From: Mycobacterium sp. OTB74
GTDB lineage: Bacteria > Actinomycetota > Actinomycetes > Mycobacteriales > Mycobacteriaceae
Assembly: GCF_029892685.1 (NCBI RefSeq)
Contig: NZ_JARXVD010000001.1
Span: forward strand, 310,001-374,000
DNA: 64,000 nucleotides
Direction of reading: 5' to 3'
Below, piece by piece: positions 43,422-52,470 of the stretch. The stretch's first letter is position 1. Every line of letters begins with the position of its first letter. The notes beneath the pieces were generated by a model, which had not been told where the DNA came from, did not search any database, and saw only the letters and a list, made by a program, of their open reading frames with translations. The position numbers and the translations under genes are program-made.

Positions 43422-44670
43422 ATTCGATGTGCAACTCGGTCAGTCCACGCAGCAGGAATGACGGATCGTACGTATAGCGCCTGGCGTCCGCGGGCCCGTG
43501 ATGGGTTTCCGAGATCCGAATATCCGCCATCCGCGAAAGAATGCGTTCCAGGCTGACCCGGCCTTCGACGCGGGATAGCGGGGCACCCGGGCAGGTGTGG
43601 ATACCACGTCCAAACGTCATGTGCTCCCGAACATTTGGCCGTTCCATATCGAATTCGTCGGGGTTGGCGAAGTGCCTGGGGTCGCGGTTGTAGGCGCCCG
43701 GCAGAAGCATGACCATGGTTCCGGCTTTGGTCGGCACATCGCCGATCGACGTCGTCTTGCTGGTCAGCCGGAAATGGCTCTTGATGGGAGCTTCCATCCG
43801 CAGGGTCTCTTCGAGAAAGTTGGGGATGAGGGCACGGTCGTCGCGCAAACGCTGCTGTAGGTCTGGTCGTTCACCGAGCACCTGCAGCGCAAACGTCAGG
43901 AGTTTGGCGGTGGTCTCCTGGCCGGCCGCGAACAAGAAGGTGGCCAGGCGCACCACGTCGGTGAGCTCGGGCGTCGAGCCGTCGGTGTATTTCGCCTGCG
44001 CCAGGGAGGTGAGCACGTCGCCGGCCGGCTCACGGCGGCGCTCTTCGATGTACGCGGTGAAGCGGTCCTCCCAGAACTGCAGCGGATTGTGGCTTATCTC
44101 TTGGGTTTCCGCCATGTCTTTGTGTGTGCCGGCCATATTGCCGCGGAAGGCATCGTGATCCTCGACCGGCACGCCGAGCAGGTCCGCGATGACGAGCATC
44201 GAAATAGGCTGGGCGAACTGCCTGTTGAACTCACACGCGCCGTCGGCGATGAACTCGTCGAGTTGCTGGTCGGCCAGCGCCCACATGAACGCCTCGTTTT
44301 CTTTGAGCCGGCGTGGGGTCATCAGCTTGCTCAGCAGGCCGCGTACTCGCGTGTGATCCGGCGGATCTAGGGTTGACATGAAATCGCTGAACGGCATGTC
44401 TGAGCGGTGTGCCTTGATCTGTTCGGTGATGTCGTCGCCCGCGGGTTCGAATGGAAGGCCGAGCATGGGGCCGATCACCGCGTTGCATGCCGAGAAATCG
44501 GCGGTGTCGCGGTACACCGAGGCGGCTTCTTCGTAGCCGGTGACCGCCATGATGTTCTGGCCGGCATCGAGTTGAACGGGGCAGTGCGAGCGCTGTTGGG
44601 CGTAGTAGCTGTACGGGTCGATGACCATGGATGCGTCGGAGAAGAACTTGAGTGTGTCGAATTCCGTCAC
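43405..44670 (-). CDS. Cytochrome P450 (2)
   Basis: A 421-residue soluble P450. Haem motif FGRGIHTCPGAPLSRVEGRV (about residue 352), I-helix FLFAAGQETTAKLLTFAL, ExxR in EETLRMEAP. It is transcribed alone from promoter D with a leader of about 34 nt. The haem loop has HTCPGAPL, which differs from the other two P450s, so the three are unlikely to be recent duplicates of each other. Confidence 0.94.
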   Translation of the reverse strand: MTEFDTLKFFSDASMVIDPYSYYAQQRSHCPVQLDAGQNIMAVTGYEEAASVYRDTADFSACNAVIGPMLGLPFEPAGDDITEQIKAHRSDMPFSDFMSTLDPPDHTRVRGLLSKLMTPRRLKENEAFMWALADQQLDEFIADGACEFNRQFAQPISMLVIADLLGVPVEDHDAFRGNMAGTHKDMAETQEISHNPLQFWEDRFTAYIEERRREPAGDVLTSLAQAKYTDGSTPELTDVVRLATFLFAAGQETTAKLLTFALQVLGERPDLQQRLRDDRALIPNFLEETLRMEAPIKSHFRLTSKTTSIGDVPTKAGTMVMLLPGAYNRDPRHFANPDEFDMERPNVREHMTFGRGIHTCPGAPLSRVEGRVSLERILSRMADIRISETHHGPADARRYTYDPSFLLRGLTELHIEFTPVS

Positions 44671-44710
44671 TGCCGACTCCTGAGACTACGTACGATCGCC
44701 GTCACGCGAA

Positions 44711-44745
44711 GGCTAATCGCAGATAGAAGACCGAGTCAACTATTT
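44711..44745 (-). promoter_or_regulatory. Promoter D with shared TTGACT element
   Basis: Minus strand AAATAGTTGACTCGGTC from 44745; -35 TTGACT at 44734-44739, 17-bp spacer, -10 TTAGCC at 44711-44716. It drives P450 2. Its spacer also resembles site E (CTATCTGC in both). Confidence 0.6.
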
Positions 44746-44811
44746 ACGCTGCAACGCCATGGACTGCGGGGGATCTCGCTCGCGGTCGAGGCATGACGAA
44801 GGAGAACCACT

Positions 44812-45243
44812 TTGCCCTTAACATTTGACGAACGCATCGGTATCGTGCGTGAATTCCTTGACGCCATTGGAGATTTGGACTTCCCGCTGGTCGAGCGCCA
44901 TCTTGCCGCCGACGCTGTCATGGTGCTGCCGTTCGTGGAGGACGTTCCGGCGGTCCAGGGGCGGTCCGCCATCGCCCAGCAGTTGCGCACCTCGGTTCCG
45001 GCGATGTTCGAGCGGATGAACTTCACCTATGACCAGTTCTACGACGTGAAGGGTGAGGGTGAGGGTACCGGTGCCCTGGTCGCGGAGTATCACAGCGAAT
45101 GCCCGCAGGTGGGAACCGGCAAGCTCTACCGGAACACCTACATCACCGTATTCGGCTTCGAGGGAGGCAAGATCGCCCTGTACAAGGAGTACCTGAATCC
45201 GCTCAAGTTCATCGGGTTCACCGACGCCGCGGCAGAGGTGTGA
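44812..45243 (+). CDS. SnoaL-like (NTF2-fold) protein
   Basis: A 143-residue member of the SnoaL / ketosteroid-isomerase-like fold. It has an N-terminal helix (ERIGIVREFLDAIGDLDFPL) and a curved sheet with YHSECPQVGTGKLYRNTYI and FEGGKIALYKEYLNPL. The family includes isomerases, cyclases and epoxide hydrolases acting on polycyclic or terpenoid substrates. TTG 44812 was accepted because GAAGGAG lies just upstream. It is followed by P450 3, so the two probably act on the same compound. Confidence 0.8.
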   Translation: MPLTFDERIGIVREFLDAIGDLDFPLVERHLAADAVMVLPFVEDVPAVQGRSAIAQQLRTSVPAMFERMNFTYDQFYDVKGEGEGTGALVAEYHSECPQVGTGKLYRNTYITVFGFEGGKIALYKEYLNPLKFIGFTDAAAEV

Positions 45244-45291
45244 ATCCGCCGATCGGTCTTGCGTCACCGAATTGCGCGTCGGTATGGTTCT

Positions 45292-45313
45292 CACTTAGTC
45301 AGTCGACTAAGTG
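45292..45313. promoter_or_regulatory. Palindromic operator before P450 3
   Basis: Perfect 9-bp inverted repeat CACTTAGTC / GACTAAGTG with a 4-bp spacer, just after a TTGCGT / TATGGT promoter-like pair (18-bp spacing) and directly before the AAGGAGA ribosome site. This is the position of a repressor operator. The core TTAGTC...GACTAA recurs in related form at 49424-49439. Confidence 0.6.
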
Positions 45314-45326
45314 AAGGAGATCGACG

Positions 45327-46520
45327 GTGACGGTCGCAAGCCGCAGTGATGTCTACTACGACCCTTTCGATCCCGATATCGACGCCGACCCGTACCCGGT
45401 CTATCGGCGGTTGCGGGAGGAAGCGCCGCTCTATTACAACGACCGGCACGACTTCTTCGCGGTGAGCCGCTTCGACGATGTCGAGGAGGTGCTGCTGGAC
45501 CATCGGACCTTCATCTCCGGCCGCGGGGCGATCCTGGATTTCATCCGGGCCAATGTCGAGATGCCGCCCAGCATGTTCATTTTTCAGGATCCGCCCATAC
45601 ACACCAGGTACCGCAAAGTGCTGCACGGCGTCTTCACACCGCGGCGCGTCGCCGAACTCGAAGACAAGGTTCGTGACTTTTGCGCGCGGAGTCTGGATGC
45701 GGTGATGGGCACGGGGAAGTTCGACTTCATGACGGATCTGGGCAATCAGGTGCCGATGCGCACCATCGGCATGCTGCTCGGCATTCCTGAGACCGACCAG
45801 GAAGCCCACCGCCAGGAGACTGACCGCAGCTTGCGCGCCGAGCGGGGTGAGAGTCTGAAGGTCGAAGAAGGCTTCGCTGATGGTTCGAGCTATGCCGAAT
45901 ACATCGACTGGCGCGCCGAGCACCCCTCGGACGACCTGATGACCGATCTGCTCAACGCGCAGCTCGAAGAGGAAGACGGGTCGTTCCGCCGGCTGACTCG
46001 CGACGAAGTCCTTACTTACACGACGCTTTTGTCCAGTGCGGGCGCCGAGACGACGGGCCATCTGATCAGCTGGTCGGGCAAGACGCTGGCCGACTATCCG
46101 GATCAGCGTCGCGAGCTCGCCGCGGACCCGTCGTTGATTCCCAACGCCATCGAAGAGGTGCTGCGCCTGGAGTCACCCGCGCAGCAGTTCGCCCGGTATG
46201 TCAGCGCTGACACCGAGTTTCACGGCCAGAGCGTGCCCGAGGGCAGTGTCATGCTGTACCTGATCGGCGCCGCCAACCATGACGACCGGCGATTCCCGGA
46301 CGGTGACCGGTTCGACATCCACCGGCAGAACATCAAGCACCTGTCGTTCAGCCTCGGAGCGCATTACTGCTTGGGTTCGGCGCTGGCGCGCCTGGAGGGC
46401 CGCATCGCTCTGGAAGAGATTCTCAAACGGTTCCCCGACTGGGAGATTGACACCGAGAACGCGCGGATGGCCTCGTCACCGGCGCTGCGGGGCTGGGATT
46501 CGCTGCCGGCGTTCATCTAG
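45327..46520 (+). CDS. Cytochrome P450 (3)
   Basis: A 397-residue soluble P450 with haem motif FSLGAHYCLGSALARLEGRI (about residue 336), I-helix LLSSAGAETTGHLISW and ExxR in EEVLRLESP. GTG 45327 has AAGGAGA seven bases upstream, after a palindromic operator. The stop shares the palindrome CTAG with the stop of the convergent LLM enzyme, so both genes end on the same four bases. Probably controlled separately from P450s 1 and 2. Confidence 0.94.
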   Translation: MTVASRSDVYYDPFDPDIDADPYPVYRRLREEAPLYYNDRHDFFAVSRFDDVEEVLLDHRTFISGRGAILDFIRANVEMPPSMFIFQDPPIHTRYRKVLHGVFTPRRVAELEDKVRDFCARSLDAVMGTGKFDFMTDLGNQVPMRTIGMLLGIPETDQEAHRQETDRSLRAERGESLKVEEGFADGSSYAEYIDWRAEHPSDDLMTDLLNAQLEEEDGSFRRLTRDEVLTYTTLLSSAGAETTGHLISWSGKTLADYPDQRRELAADPSLIPNAIEEVLRLESPAQQFARYVSADTEFHGQSVPEGSVMLYLIGAANHDDRRFPDGDRFDIHRQNIKHLSFSLGAHYCLGSALARLEGRIALEEILKRFPDWEIDTENARMASSPALRGWDSLPAFI

Positions 46521-47578
46521 CCACGGAAGTGGGGGATGACCTCCCTCGCGAAAATTTCCATACCCGTTCGGATTTCGTGTGGGGGCATGCCGGGCAATGC
46601 CATCGCCGATACAAGGTGCGTCAGTCGCGAGCCCGACCGGAATGTCTCGATTTTCTCGATGACGTCCTGGGGCGTGCCGACCAGTATGTCCTCGCCGAAG
46701 AAATCCATCGACTGCCTGCGGGCTATCTCCTCGGCAGAAGGCAACGTGGGCAACGCGGCGTCCGGCGTCCCGTTGGCCTCGGCGGTCCACTGCAGGTAGC
46801 CGGAAGCCATGTAAAGCAAAGGTTCTGCTGCGATCTGCCAGGCTTGCTCCCGGGTGGGTGCGACGAAGGTGGGTACGGTGGCCGCCACATGAAATTCGCG
46901 CGGATCGCGGCCGGCGGCGCGCAGCGCTTCGTCATAGATGGCGACCGATCCCGGTCCGCCGCTGAGGAAGTGCATACCCATATTGGCGGCTCGCTGGACG
47001 GCCTTCGGTGCCGTGCCGCCGACCCACATGGGCGGGTGCGGTCGCTGTAGTGCCGGCGGAGAGATCGCGATATTGCGGAGCGTGGTGTATTTGCCGTCGA
47101 CCGTGACGGATTCACCGGCCAGTAGCCGTTGGACGATCGGCAGACTTTCGCGCATGCGGCCCGCGCGTTCATTGGCTGGAATGCCCTGATCGTCGAATTC
47201 CCCAGGGCGGTAACCCAAACCGATGCCGAGATCGAACCGGCCGCCGGAGATGATGTCCAGTGTCGCGGTGTCCTCGGCAACCCGGACCGGGTTGTGCAGT
47301 GGCAGCAGCAACAGGAACGTCCCGATGCGAATCCGCTCGGTGCGTGCGGCGATAGCGGCGCCGATCGGGAACAGCGACGGTGAGTAGCCATCGTCGATGA
47401 AATGGTGCTCGGTTAGCCAGGCTTCGTCGAAGCCCAGCCGTTCGGACTCCACGATGAGGTCGAGCTGAGACCGGTAGAACTCGTCCCACGCAACGCCGTC
47501 AGGATTCCGAAACGGCCAGAGGAGCCCGAACTGCAGTGTCGTCGACGGTGTTGTGGACAAGGTCATTGGCGATGTCAT
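46517..47578 (-). CDS. LLM class flavin-dependent oxidoreductase
   Basis: A 353-residue luciferase-like enzyme: FGLLWPFRNPDGVAWDEF, LGFDEAWLTEHHFIDDGYSP, RIGTFLLLLPLHNPVRVAED, ISGGRFDLGIGLGYRPGEF. Overall layout is close to the LLM gene at 28630. Last gene of a three-gene operon (monooxygenase-like, TetR, LLM), its start overlapping the TetR stop by 4 bp. Whether it uses FMN or F420 cannot be told from these motifs. Confidence 0.88.
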   Translation of the reverse strand: MTSPMTLSTTPSTTLQFGLLWPFRNPDGVAWDEFYRSQLDLIVESERLGFDEAWLTEHHFIDDGYSPSLFPIGAAIAARTERIRIGTFLLLLPLHNPVRVAEDTATLDIISGGRFDLGIGLGYRPGEFDDQGIPANERAGRMRESLPIVQRLLAGESVTVDGKYTTLRNIAISPPALQRPHPPMWVGGTAPKAVQRAANMGMHFLSGGPGSVAIYDEALRAAGRDPREFHVAATVPTFVAPTREQAWQIAAEPLLYMASGYLQWTAEANGTPDAALPTLPSAEEIARRQSMDFFGEDILVGTPQDVIEKIETFRSGSRLTHLVSAMALPGMPPHEIRTGMEIFAREVIPHFRG

Positions 47579-48219
47579 CGGCGACCTCGACGCCGCCCGC
47601 CGCGTCGCTTTCCCTCGAACTGCGCGATCAGTCTCTCCATGACACGGGCCGCATGTCCGTGGCCGAGATTGAGGCCATAGGAGCGTTCTTCACCCATGAA
47701 CCGGCCCACGCCGTCCATGAACAACATCACCGCTTGGGGTGGCCATTCTTCGGTGTCGACTCCATAGCGGTCCAGAATCTCCGACAGCCCGTCGAACTGA
47801 ATCCGGCGGAACCGCACCGAAAAATCCTTCATCTCGTCCTTGACGGCCTGGCGGTGATTGCCGAGCGCGAGGAATTCGAGGTTCAATGTGGTGTTGGACT
47901 GGTCGCGGATCAGATCCCACAGGGCCCATAGCGGCTGGCCGGAGGCCAGGGCTTCGGCCTGCCGGCCGAGCATCCGAGCCGCGCTGCGACGGAAGACCTC
48001 GATGAAGAGGTTGTCCATCGGCCCGAAATAGTAATAGACCAGGCCGGGATTGACCTCGGCCTCGGCTGCCACCCGGCGGGAGGTGACGGCGGCATACCCT
48101 TCGGCCAGCATGAGGCGTTCGACGGCGTCGAGCAGCGCTGTACGCGCGTCGGGGTCATCGTCGTTGGTGGGCCGCTGCGGTGCCATCTCTGCAACGTAAC
48201 CCACGGTCTGGCAGATCAT
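47575..48219 (-). CDS. TetR family regulator
   Basis: A 214-residue repressor with N-terminal helix-turn-helix AVTSRRVAAEAEVNPGLVYYYFG (residues about 44-66) and a TetR-type ligand domain. ATG 48219 overlaps the preceding stop (ATGA); ATG 48186 is an alternative. The very basic C-terminus (GKRRGGRRRGRR) is unusual and might contact DNA. The likely operators are the related TTAGTC...CTAA sequences at 49424 and 45295, the former in its own operon promoter. Confidence 0.88.
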   Translation of the reverse strand: MICQTVGYVAEMAPQRPTNDDDPDARTALLDAVERLMLAEGYAAVTSRRVAAEAEVNPGLVYYYFGPMDNLFIEVFRRSAARMLGRQAEALASGQPLWALWDLIRDQSNTTLNLEFLALGNHRQAVKDEMKDFSVRFRRIQFDGLSEILDRYGVDTEEWPPQAVMLFMDGVGRFMGEERSYGLNLGHGHAARVMERLIAQFEGKRRGGRRRGRR

Positions 48220-49409
48220 GTCATTCGCGCGCCGGGGTCACCCGGTGCCAGCCCCATCCCGAGCAGCCATCGGGCATGTCGGTCCATCATGACGTCGTAC
48301 TCGCCGTGCACAGCGTGTGTGGAGATCATCGCGATGTCCTGCGACATTCGGCGCAGGATGTTGTCGGACCGGTATCCGCTGGAACCGTTGCCGTCGACGA
48401 GCTCACGTAGAGCGTCCCGGACGGTTCGCAGGATCGTGACGCCGTGCAACCCGTTCCTGGCCTCCTCCTCGAGCGTCTGCGGAATACCGCGCCGAGCGAT
48501 CTGCAGGGCTTCCTCGGTGGCGGCGTCGCGGATCAGGTGCATGATCCGTGCGGTCTGGTACGCATTGACCCAGCGCATCCGAGCCATCGGCCGTTCGATG
48601 CGCGGCGCGCTGTTGATCCCCGACGCCGAAGTCATGCGCTCCCTGGAGATTTCGACCGCGGCATCGAGCGCGCCGACATAGAGCGACGAGATGGCGGTCG
48701 TCATCACCGAGAAGGGAAGTCGCATCACCTCTTCCTCGTGGAAGGTGCCCTCGTGGTCGCTGGCCGACATCATCTTGCCGAACGGCAGCGCCCACGTATC
48801 CGGGATGACGACGTCCTTCGCGACGATCGTGACGCTGGCGGTCGCGGCCATGGCGGCCACGTCCCAGTCGTCGATGAGTTCGAGTTGATCTCGCGGCACG
48901 ATCACCCAGGACATGTCGGCATCGACTATGACCGGTACCAGCGCGTGGGAGGCGTGGACGATGCCGGTGGCATAACCCCAGCGACCGTTGACGCGCAGCT
49001 TTCCGTCGACCCGTTCGGCCATACCGGGGGAGGACAAGATGGCCGCGCAGCGCACCGATGCCCGGTCGGCGAACAACTCCTCCTGAACCTCGCGTGGATA
49101 CCGGCACAAAAACCAGTTGTGGAAGTTGTAGAAGCCGGTGACCCACGCCGTCGAAATGTCCGCGGTGGCAATGAGTTCGACTACTTTGTTCAGCTCATGC
49201 GGCCCCAGTCCGCAACCGCCCCAGAGCTTGGGCACCACCACCGAGAAGAGGCCCGCGGTCTCCATGTCCTCGACGAGTTGGTCGTCCAGGCGACGGTTGA
49301 CCTCCATTTGACGTGCGAGGTCGCGGATGCGGGGGACGAACTGCTGTGCCGCGTCCACCACCGCCGTGCCCGAGTCGCCGGGGGCCGAAACCCGATCCGC
49401 CACCGTCAT
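48216..49409 (-). CDS. Acyl-CoA-dehydrogenase-fold flavin monooxygenase-like protein
   Basis: A 397-residue protein of the acyl-CoA dehydrogenase fold. Its blocks (LFSVVVPKLWGGCGLGPHEL, AAILSSPGMAERVDGKLRVN, SGYRSDNILRRMSQDIAM) match the group D flavin monooxygenases such as HsaA/HpaB-type hydroxylases rather than true dehydrogenases. These need reduced flavin from a separate reductase, which is not seen here. ATG 49409 is supported by GAGGAG. It is the first gene of its operon and divergent from an SDR. Hydroxylation of an aromatic or alicyclic ring is the plausible role. Confidence 0.8.
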   Translation of the reverse strand: MTVADRVSAPGDSGTAVVDAAQQFVPRIRDLARQMEVNRRLDDQLVEDMETAGLFSVVVPKLWGGCGLGPHELNKVVELIATADISTAWVTGFYNFHNWFLCRYPREVQEELFADRASVRCAAILSSPGMAERVDGKLRVNGRWGYATGIVHASHALVPVIVDADMSWVIVPRDQLELIDDWDVAAMAATASVTIVAKDVVIPDTWALPFGKMMSASDHEGTFHEEEVMRLPFSVMTTAISSLYVGALDAAVEISRERMTSASGINSAPRIERPMARMRWVNAYQTARIMHLIRDAATEEALQIARRGIPQTLEEEARNGLHGVTILRTVRDALRELVDGNGSSGYRSDNILRRMSQDIAMISTHAVHGEYDVMMDRHARWLLGMGLAPGDPGARMT

Positions 49410-49423
49410 AACATCTCCTCGGG

Positions 49424-49439
49424 TTAGTCGATTGCCTAA
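49424..49439. promoter_or_regulatory. TetR-operator-like sequence TTAGTCGATTGCCTAA
   Basis: Sixteen bases matching the core of the palindrome before P450 3 (TTAGTCAGTCGACTAA, 45295-45310) at 12 positions, including both outer halves. It lies in the 87-bp interval between the divergent monooxygenase-like gene and the SDR, where one repressor could control both directions. Confidence 0.4.
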
Positions 49440-49496
49440 ACTGGACATTACCGAGAGAGCTGCGCTCGGGGCAAGGGACGTCGATCGGAGATGCGG

Positions 49497-50372
49497 ATGG
49501 CAACACTGGCAGGCAAAGTCGCTGTGGTGACGGGTGCCAGCCGGGGGATCGGCAAGGGCATCGCGTTGGCGCTCGGATCGGCGGGCGCCACCGTCTATGT
49601 CACCGGGCGCACGGCCGCGGCAGGTATGCATGAGCTGCCGGGCACGGTTGGCGAGACTGCGGCCGAAGTCGACCGGCGCGGCGGCCGGGGCGTGGCTGTC
49701 ACCGTCGATCACGCCGACGATGAGCAAGTCGCCGCCCTATTTGACAAGGTGCACCGCGAGCACGGTCGGCTCGACATCCTGGTCAACAACGCCTTTGCCC
49801 TGCCGGAGGGCTTGACCGACGGGAAGCCCTTCTGGGAGAAGCCCTTCGACTACTGGGGCATGGTCGATGTCGGGGTGCGGTCGAATTACGTCGCCGCTTG
49901 TCACGCGGCGCGCATCATGGTCCCGGCCCGTAGCGGACTCATCGTCGCGATCTCCGGATACACCGGTGTGGCCTACACCTACGGCGTAGTGTTCGGTATG
50001 TGCAAGACGGCAGCCGACCGGATGGCGCGCGATATGGCCGTCGAGCTTCAGCCGCACAACGTCGCGTCGCTGGCACTGTGGCAGGGTCTGACGTACACCG
50101 AACGGGCACAGCGGGTTTTGGCGGCCAACCCCTCGATGGTCAATGCCGCGGTGACCAGTCCCGTGGGCGGCAGTACGCCGGAATTTCCGGGTCGAGTTAT
50201 TGCCGCGCTCGCCAGCGACCCGAACGTGATGGAACGTTCCGGAGGCACATTCATCACCGCCGAGATCGCGACGGACTACGGCATCACCGATGTGGACGGC
50301 AAGATCGTGCAATCCATGCGGGCACAGCGGGGTTCGCCTATCTGGCAACCGATTTCGGCCGGCGGATACTAG
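49497..50372 (+). CDS. SDR family protein with altered active site (Tyr to Phe)
   Basis: A 291-residue short-chain dehydrogenase-like protein, related in layout to DHRS1. The nucleotide loop is intact (TGASRGIGKGIALAL), as are an Arg after beta2 (YVTGRTAAAG) suggesting NADP, and NNAFALPEG. At the catalytic YxxxK position it has FGMCKTAADRMA (codons TTC GGT ATG TGC AAG), so Tyr is replaced by Phe while Lys is kept. A nearby Tyr lies five residues earlier. Activity may be lost or changed. ATG 49497 was chosen for GGAG at proper distance. Confidence 0.85.
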   Translation: MATLAGKVAVVTGASRGIGKGIALALGSAGATVYVTGRTAAAGMHELPGTVGETAAEVDRRGGRGVAVTVDHADDEQVAALFDKVHREHGRLDILVNNAFALPEGLTDGKPFWEKPFDYWGMVDVGVRSNYVAACHAARIMVPARSGLIVAISGYTGVAYTYGVVFGMCKTAADRMARDMAVELQPHNVASLALWQGLTYTERAQRVLAANPSMVNAAVTSPVGGSTPEFPGRVIAALASDPNVMERSGGTFITAEIATDYGITDVDGKIVQSMRAQRGSPIWQPISAGGY

Positions 50373-50387
50373 CCACCTGTTCCCTGT

Positions 50388-51527
50388 CTATTCGATGCCC
50401 AGCAGACCCTTGCCCATCGCATCGAAGGTTCGGGGATCGACGTAGAGGTGTGCCGCGCCGACGCACATGTCGCGAAAGCAGCGCTGCAGGATGCTCGGAT
50501 TGCGCAGTCCTGTACTGCCGGAGGCCATGTAGGCGAACTCCACGACGTCCATGCACACCCGCGTCTGGTAGGTCACGGCGCTGACAAGTTCGTGTTGCAT
50601 CGCCATCGTCATGGGTTCACCGGCGTCGAGACGGCGCACCATGTCCCCGATGGTGTCGTGTACGAGCAGGCGCGCCGAGCGCAGTGCGAGCGTGTTCTCG
50701 CTGAACGCACGCTGGAAGACCTGCTCGTCGCGCATGGCGGTGCCGCCGATGCGGGCGCGTCCGGCCATCGCGATCGTCTGGATCTCATCGAGAGCCCGCC
50801 TGGCCACACCGAGCGCCCAGCCCGCATGGCCGATGCCCGAGAAGGCCACCGAGCCGAGGTGATACATACCGCCGCCGCAGCGTGGCTGACAATCGAAAAG
50901 CCAGAAGGTGCGGCCCTCTTCGACGATTTGTTCACCGATTGTGTAATCGAAGCTGCCGGTGCCCCGTAGCCCCATCACGTCCCAATTGCCGGTGATCTCG
51001 ACACTGTCGGCCGGCACTACGAACGCCAGCACCAGCGGTATCCCGGCGTCATTGCGCTCGAGGTTGCCGTCCTCATCGCGTATCAGCGCGCCGCCGCCGA
51101 TCCAGGTCGCACGGGTACAGCCGCTACCGAATTGGAAACGGCCCGACACCTCGAAGCCGCCGTCCACGCGCCGGGCCCGCCCGCGGGACACGAACTGACC
51201 GGCGAAGACGGCCTCCGGCCTGCCCTCCAGCATCGGGCGCGCCACAGCGGGATCGAACATCGACGCGAACGCCGTCGCGGTGGCATTTGCCATAAACACC
51301 CAGCCGACAGCGCCGTCCTGGTGCGCGACTTCCTCGAACACATCCAGAGCCGTATCGATGTCGGCTTCAAGCCCGCCAAGCTCTTTCGGCAGCAGAAGGT
51401 GGTTCAGGCCGCTCTTGGCGAGGGCCTGGATGACGGGCTTCGTCAGCGAGATCTCACGATCGACGGCATCCGCTTCGGCCTCGATCGCCGGGCGCAGTGA
51501 CCGGGCAACGGACAGTAGATCGTTCAT
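50388..51527 (-). CDS. Acyl-CoA-dehydrogenase-fold flavin monooxygenase-like protein (2)
   Basis: A 379-residue protein of the same general class as the gene at 48216, with GLNHLLLPKELGGLEADIDTA, GRFQFGSGCTRATWIGGG, GNWDVMGLRGTGSFDYTIGE and GSTGLRNPSILQRCFRDM. The WDVMGLRGTGS block is typical of the HpaB/HsaA-like and DszC-like monooxygenases. Last gene of a minus-strand operon after the double TetR regulator and the hydrolase. A separate flavin reductase would be needed. Confidence 0.8.
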   Translation of the reverse strand: MNDLLSVARSLRPAIEAEADAVDREISLTKPVIQALAKSGLNHLLLPKELGGLEADIDTALDVFEEVAHQDGAVGWVFMANATATAFASMFDPAVARPMLEGRPEAVFAGQFVSRGRARRVDGGFEVSGRFQFGSGCTRATWIGGGALIRDEDGNLERNDAGIPLVLAFVVPADSVEITGNWDVMGLRGTGSFDYTIGEQIVEEGRTFWLFDCQPRCGGGMYHLGSVAFSGIGHAGWALGVARRALDEIQTIAMAGRARIGGTAMRDEQVFQRAFSENTLALRSARLLVHDTIGDMVRRLDAGEPMTMAMQHELVSAVTYQTRVCMDVVEFAYMASGSTGLRNPSILQRCFRDMCVGAAHLYVDPRTFDAMGKGLLGIE

Positions 51528-51575
51528 CGAATTCCTTAGGTGAGGTGTCGTCGGAGATGAGCCATCGCTCGGTGG

Positions 51576-52463
51576 TTACGCCAGCCGCTGCGCGACATAG
51601 GAACCGATGCGGGCCAAAGCTTCTCGGCCCTCGGGCAGAAGATCGGCGAAGGCATGCCAGACGTGGATCATGTCGTCCCAGACCTCCAGCGTGACGTCGA
51701 CTCCCGCGGCTTCCGCGCGCTGCGCGAAACGCCGCGAATCGTCGAGTAGGAGTTCAGCGGTACCCACCTGCACCAGCAGCGGTGGCAGTCCGGTCAGGTC
51801 CGCGAACAGCGGTGACACAGTCGGTGTCTTCGGATCGGTTTCGCCCAGGTAGGCCTCGGCCATGAGCGCCAGGACCGAAGCGCGGACCATCGGATCCTCA
51901 TTGCGCTTGGTTTCGACCGTCGCGCCCGACAGCGTCAGGTCGGTCCACGGGCAGATGCAGATCGCCGCAGCCGGTAACGGGTCGTCGCCGTCGCGCAGCG
52001 CGACCAGGGCTGCGAGTACGAGGCCGGCTCCCGAGGAGTCACCGCCCAGCGCGACGTGCTCGGGTGCGTAGCCCGACGAGAGGACGAAGCGGTAGGCCGA
52101 GACGGCGTCGTCCACAGCCGCGGGGAAACGATGCTCGGGAGCGAGCCGGTAATCCACGCTGAGCACCCGGGCACGTGCGGCGCGGGCGAGGTGAGAACAC
52201 AATCCGCGGTTGGCTTCGATAGTGCCGGTTGCGTAGCCGCCGCCATGCAAGTACACGATGGCGCGGCCCGGTTCGCAGTCATCGGGGATGACCCACTCTG
52301 CTTGCACGCCACCGGCATTGACCGCTTCCCAGGTAATGTCATCCGGCTTGGGGTACGGGGGCGCGCTGGCGGTGACCTTCCGGATCGTCATCAGATCACC
52401 GCTTGCCAACGGGTCGGCCTTGCGCATCATGCCGATCACGCGCTCGAGCTGGGGGCTTGCCAT
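51576..52463 (-). CDS. Alpha/beta hydrolase, HSL-type esterase
   Basis: A 295-residue esterase/lipase of the hormone-sensitive-lipase class. It has the oxyanion motif YLHGGGYATG (about residue 71), the nucleophile elbow GGDSSGAGLV (Ser about 146; the usual GDSAG is GDSSG), and the acid/His partners near DVTLEVWDDMIHVWHAF. It starts at ATG 52463 with a strong AAGGAGG. It may hydrolyse an ester or lactone produced by the flavin oxygenases; a Baeyer-Villiger-like sequence is possible but unproven. Confidence 0.9.
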   Translation of the reverse strand: MASPQLERVIGMMRKADPLASGDLMTIRKVTASAPPYPKPDDITWEAVNAGGVQAEWVIPDDCEPGRAIVYLHGGGYATGTIEANRGLCSHLARAARARVLSVDYRLAPEHRFPAAVDDAVSAYRFVLSSGYAPEHVALGGDSSGAGLVLAALVALRDGDDPLPAAAICICPWTDLTLSGATVETKRNEDPMVRASVLALMAEAYLGETDPKTPTVSPLFADLTGLPPLLVQVGTAELLLDDSRRFAQRAEAAGVDVTLEVWDDMIHVWHAFADLLPEGREALARIGSYVAQRLA

Positions 52464-52470
52464 ATTGCGT

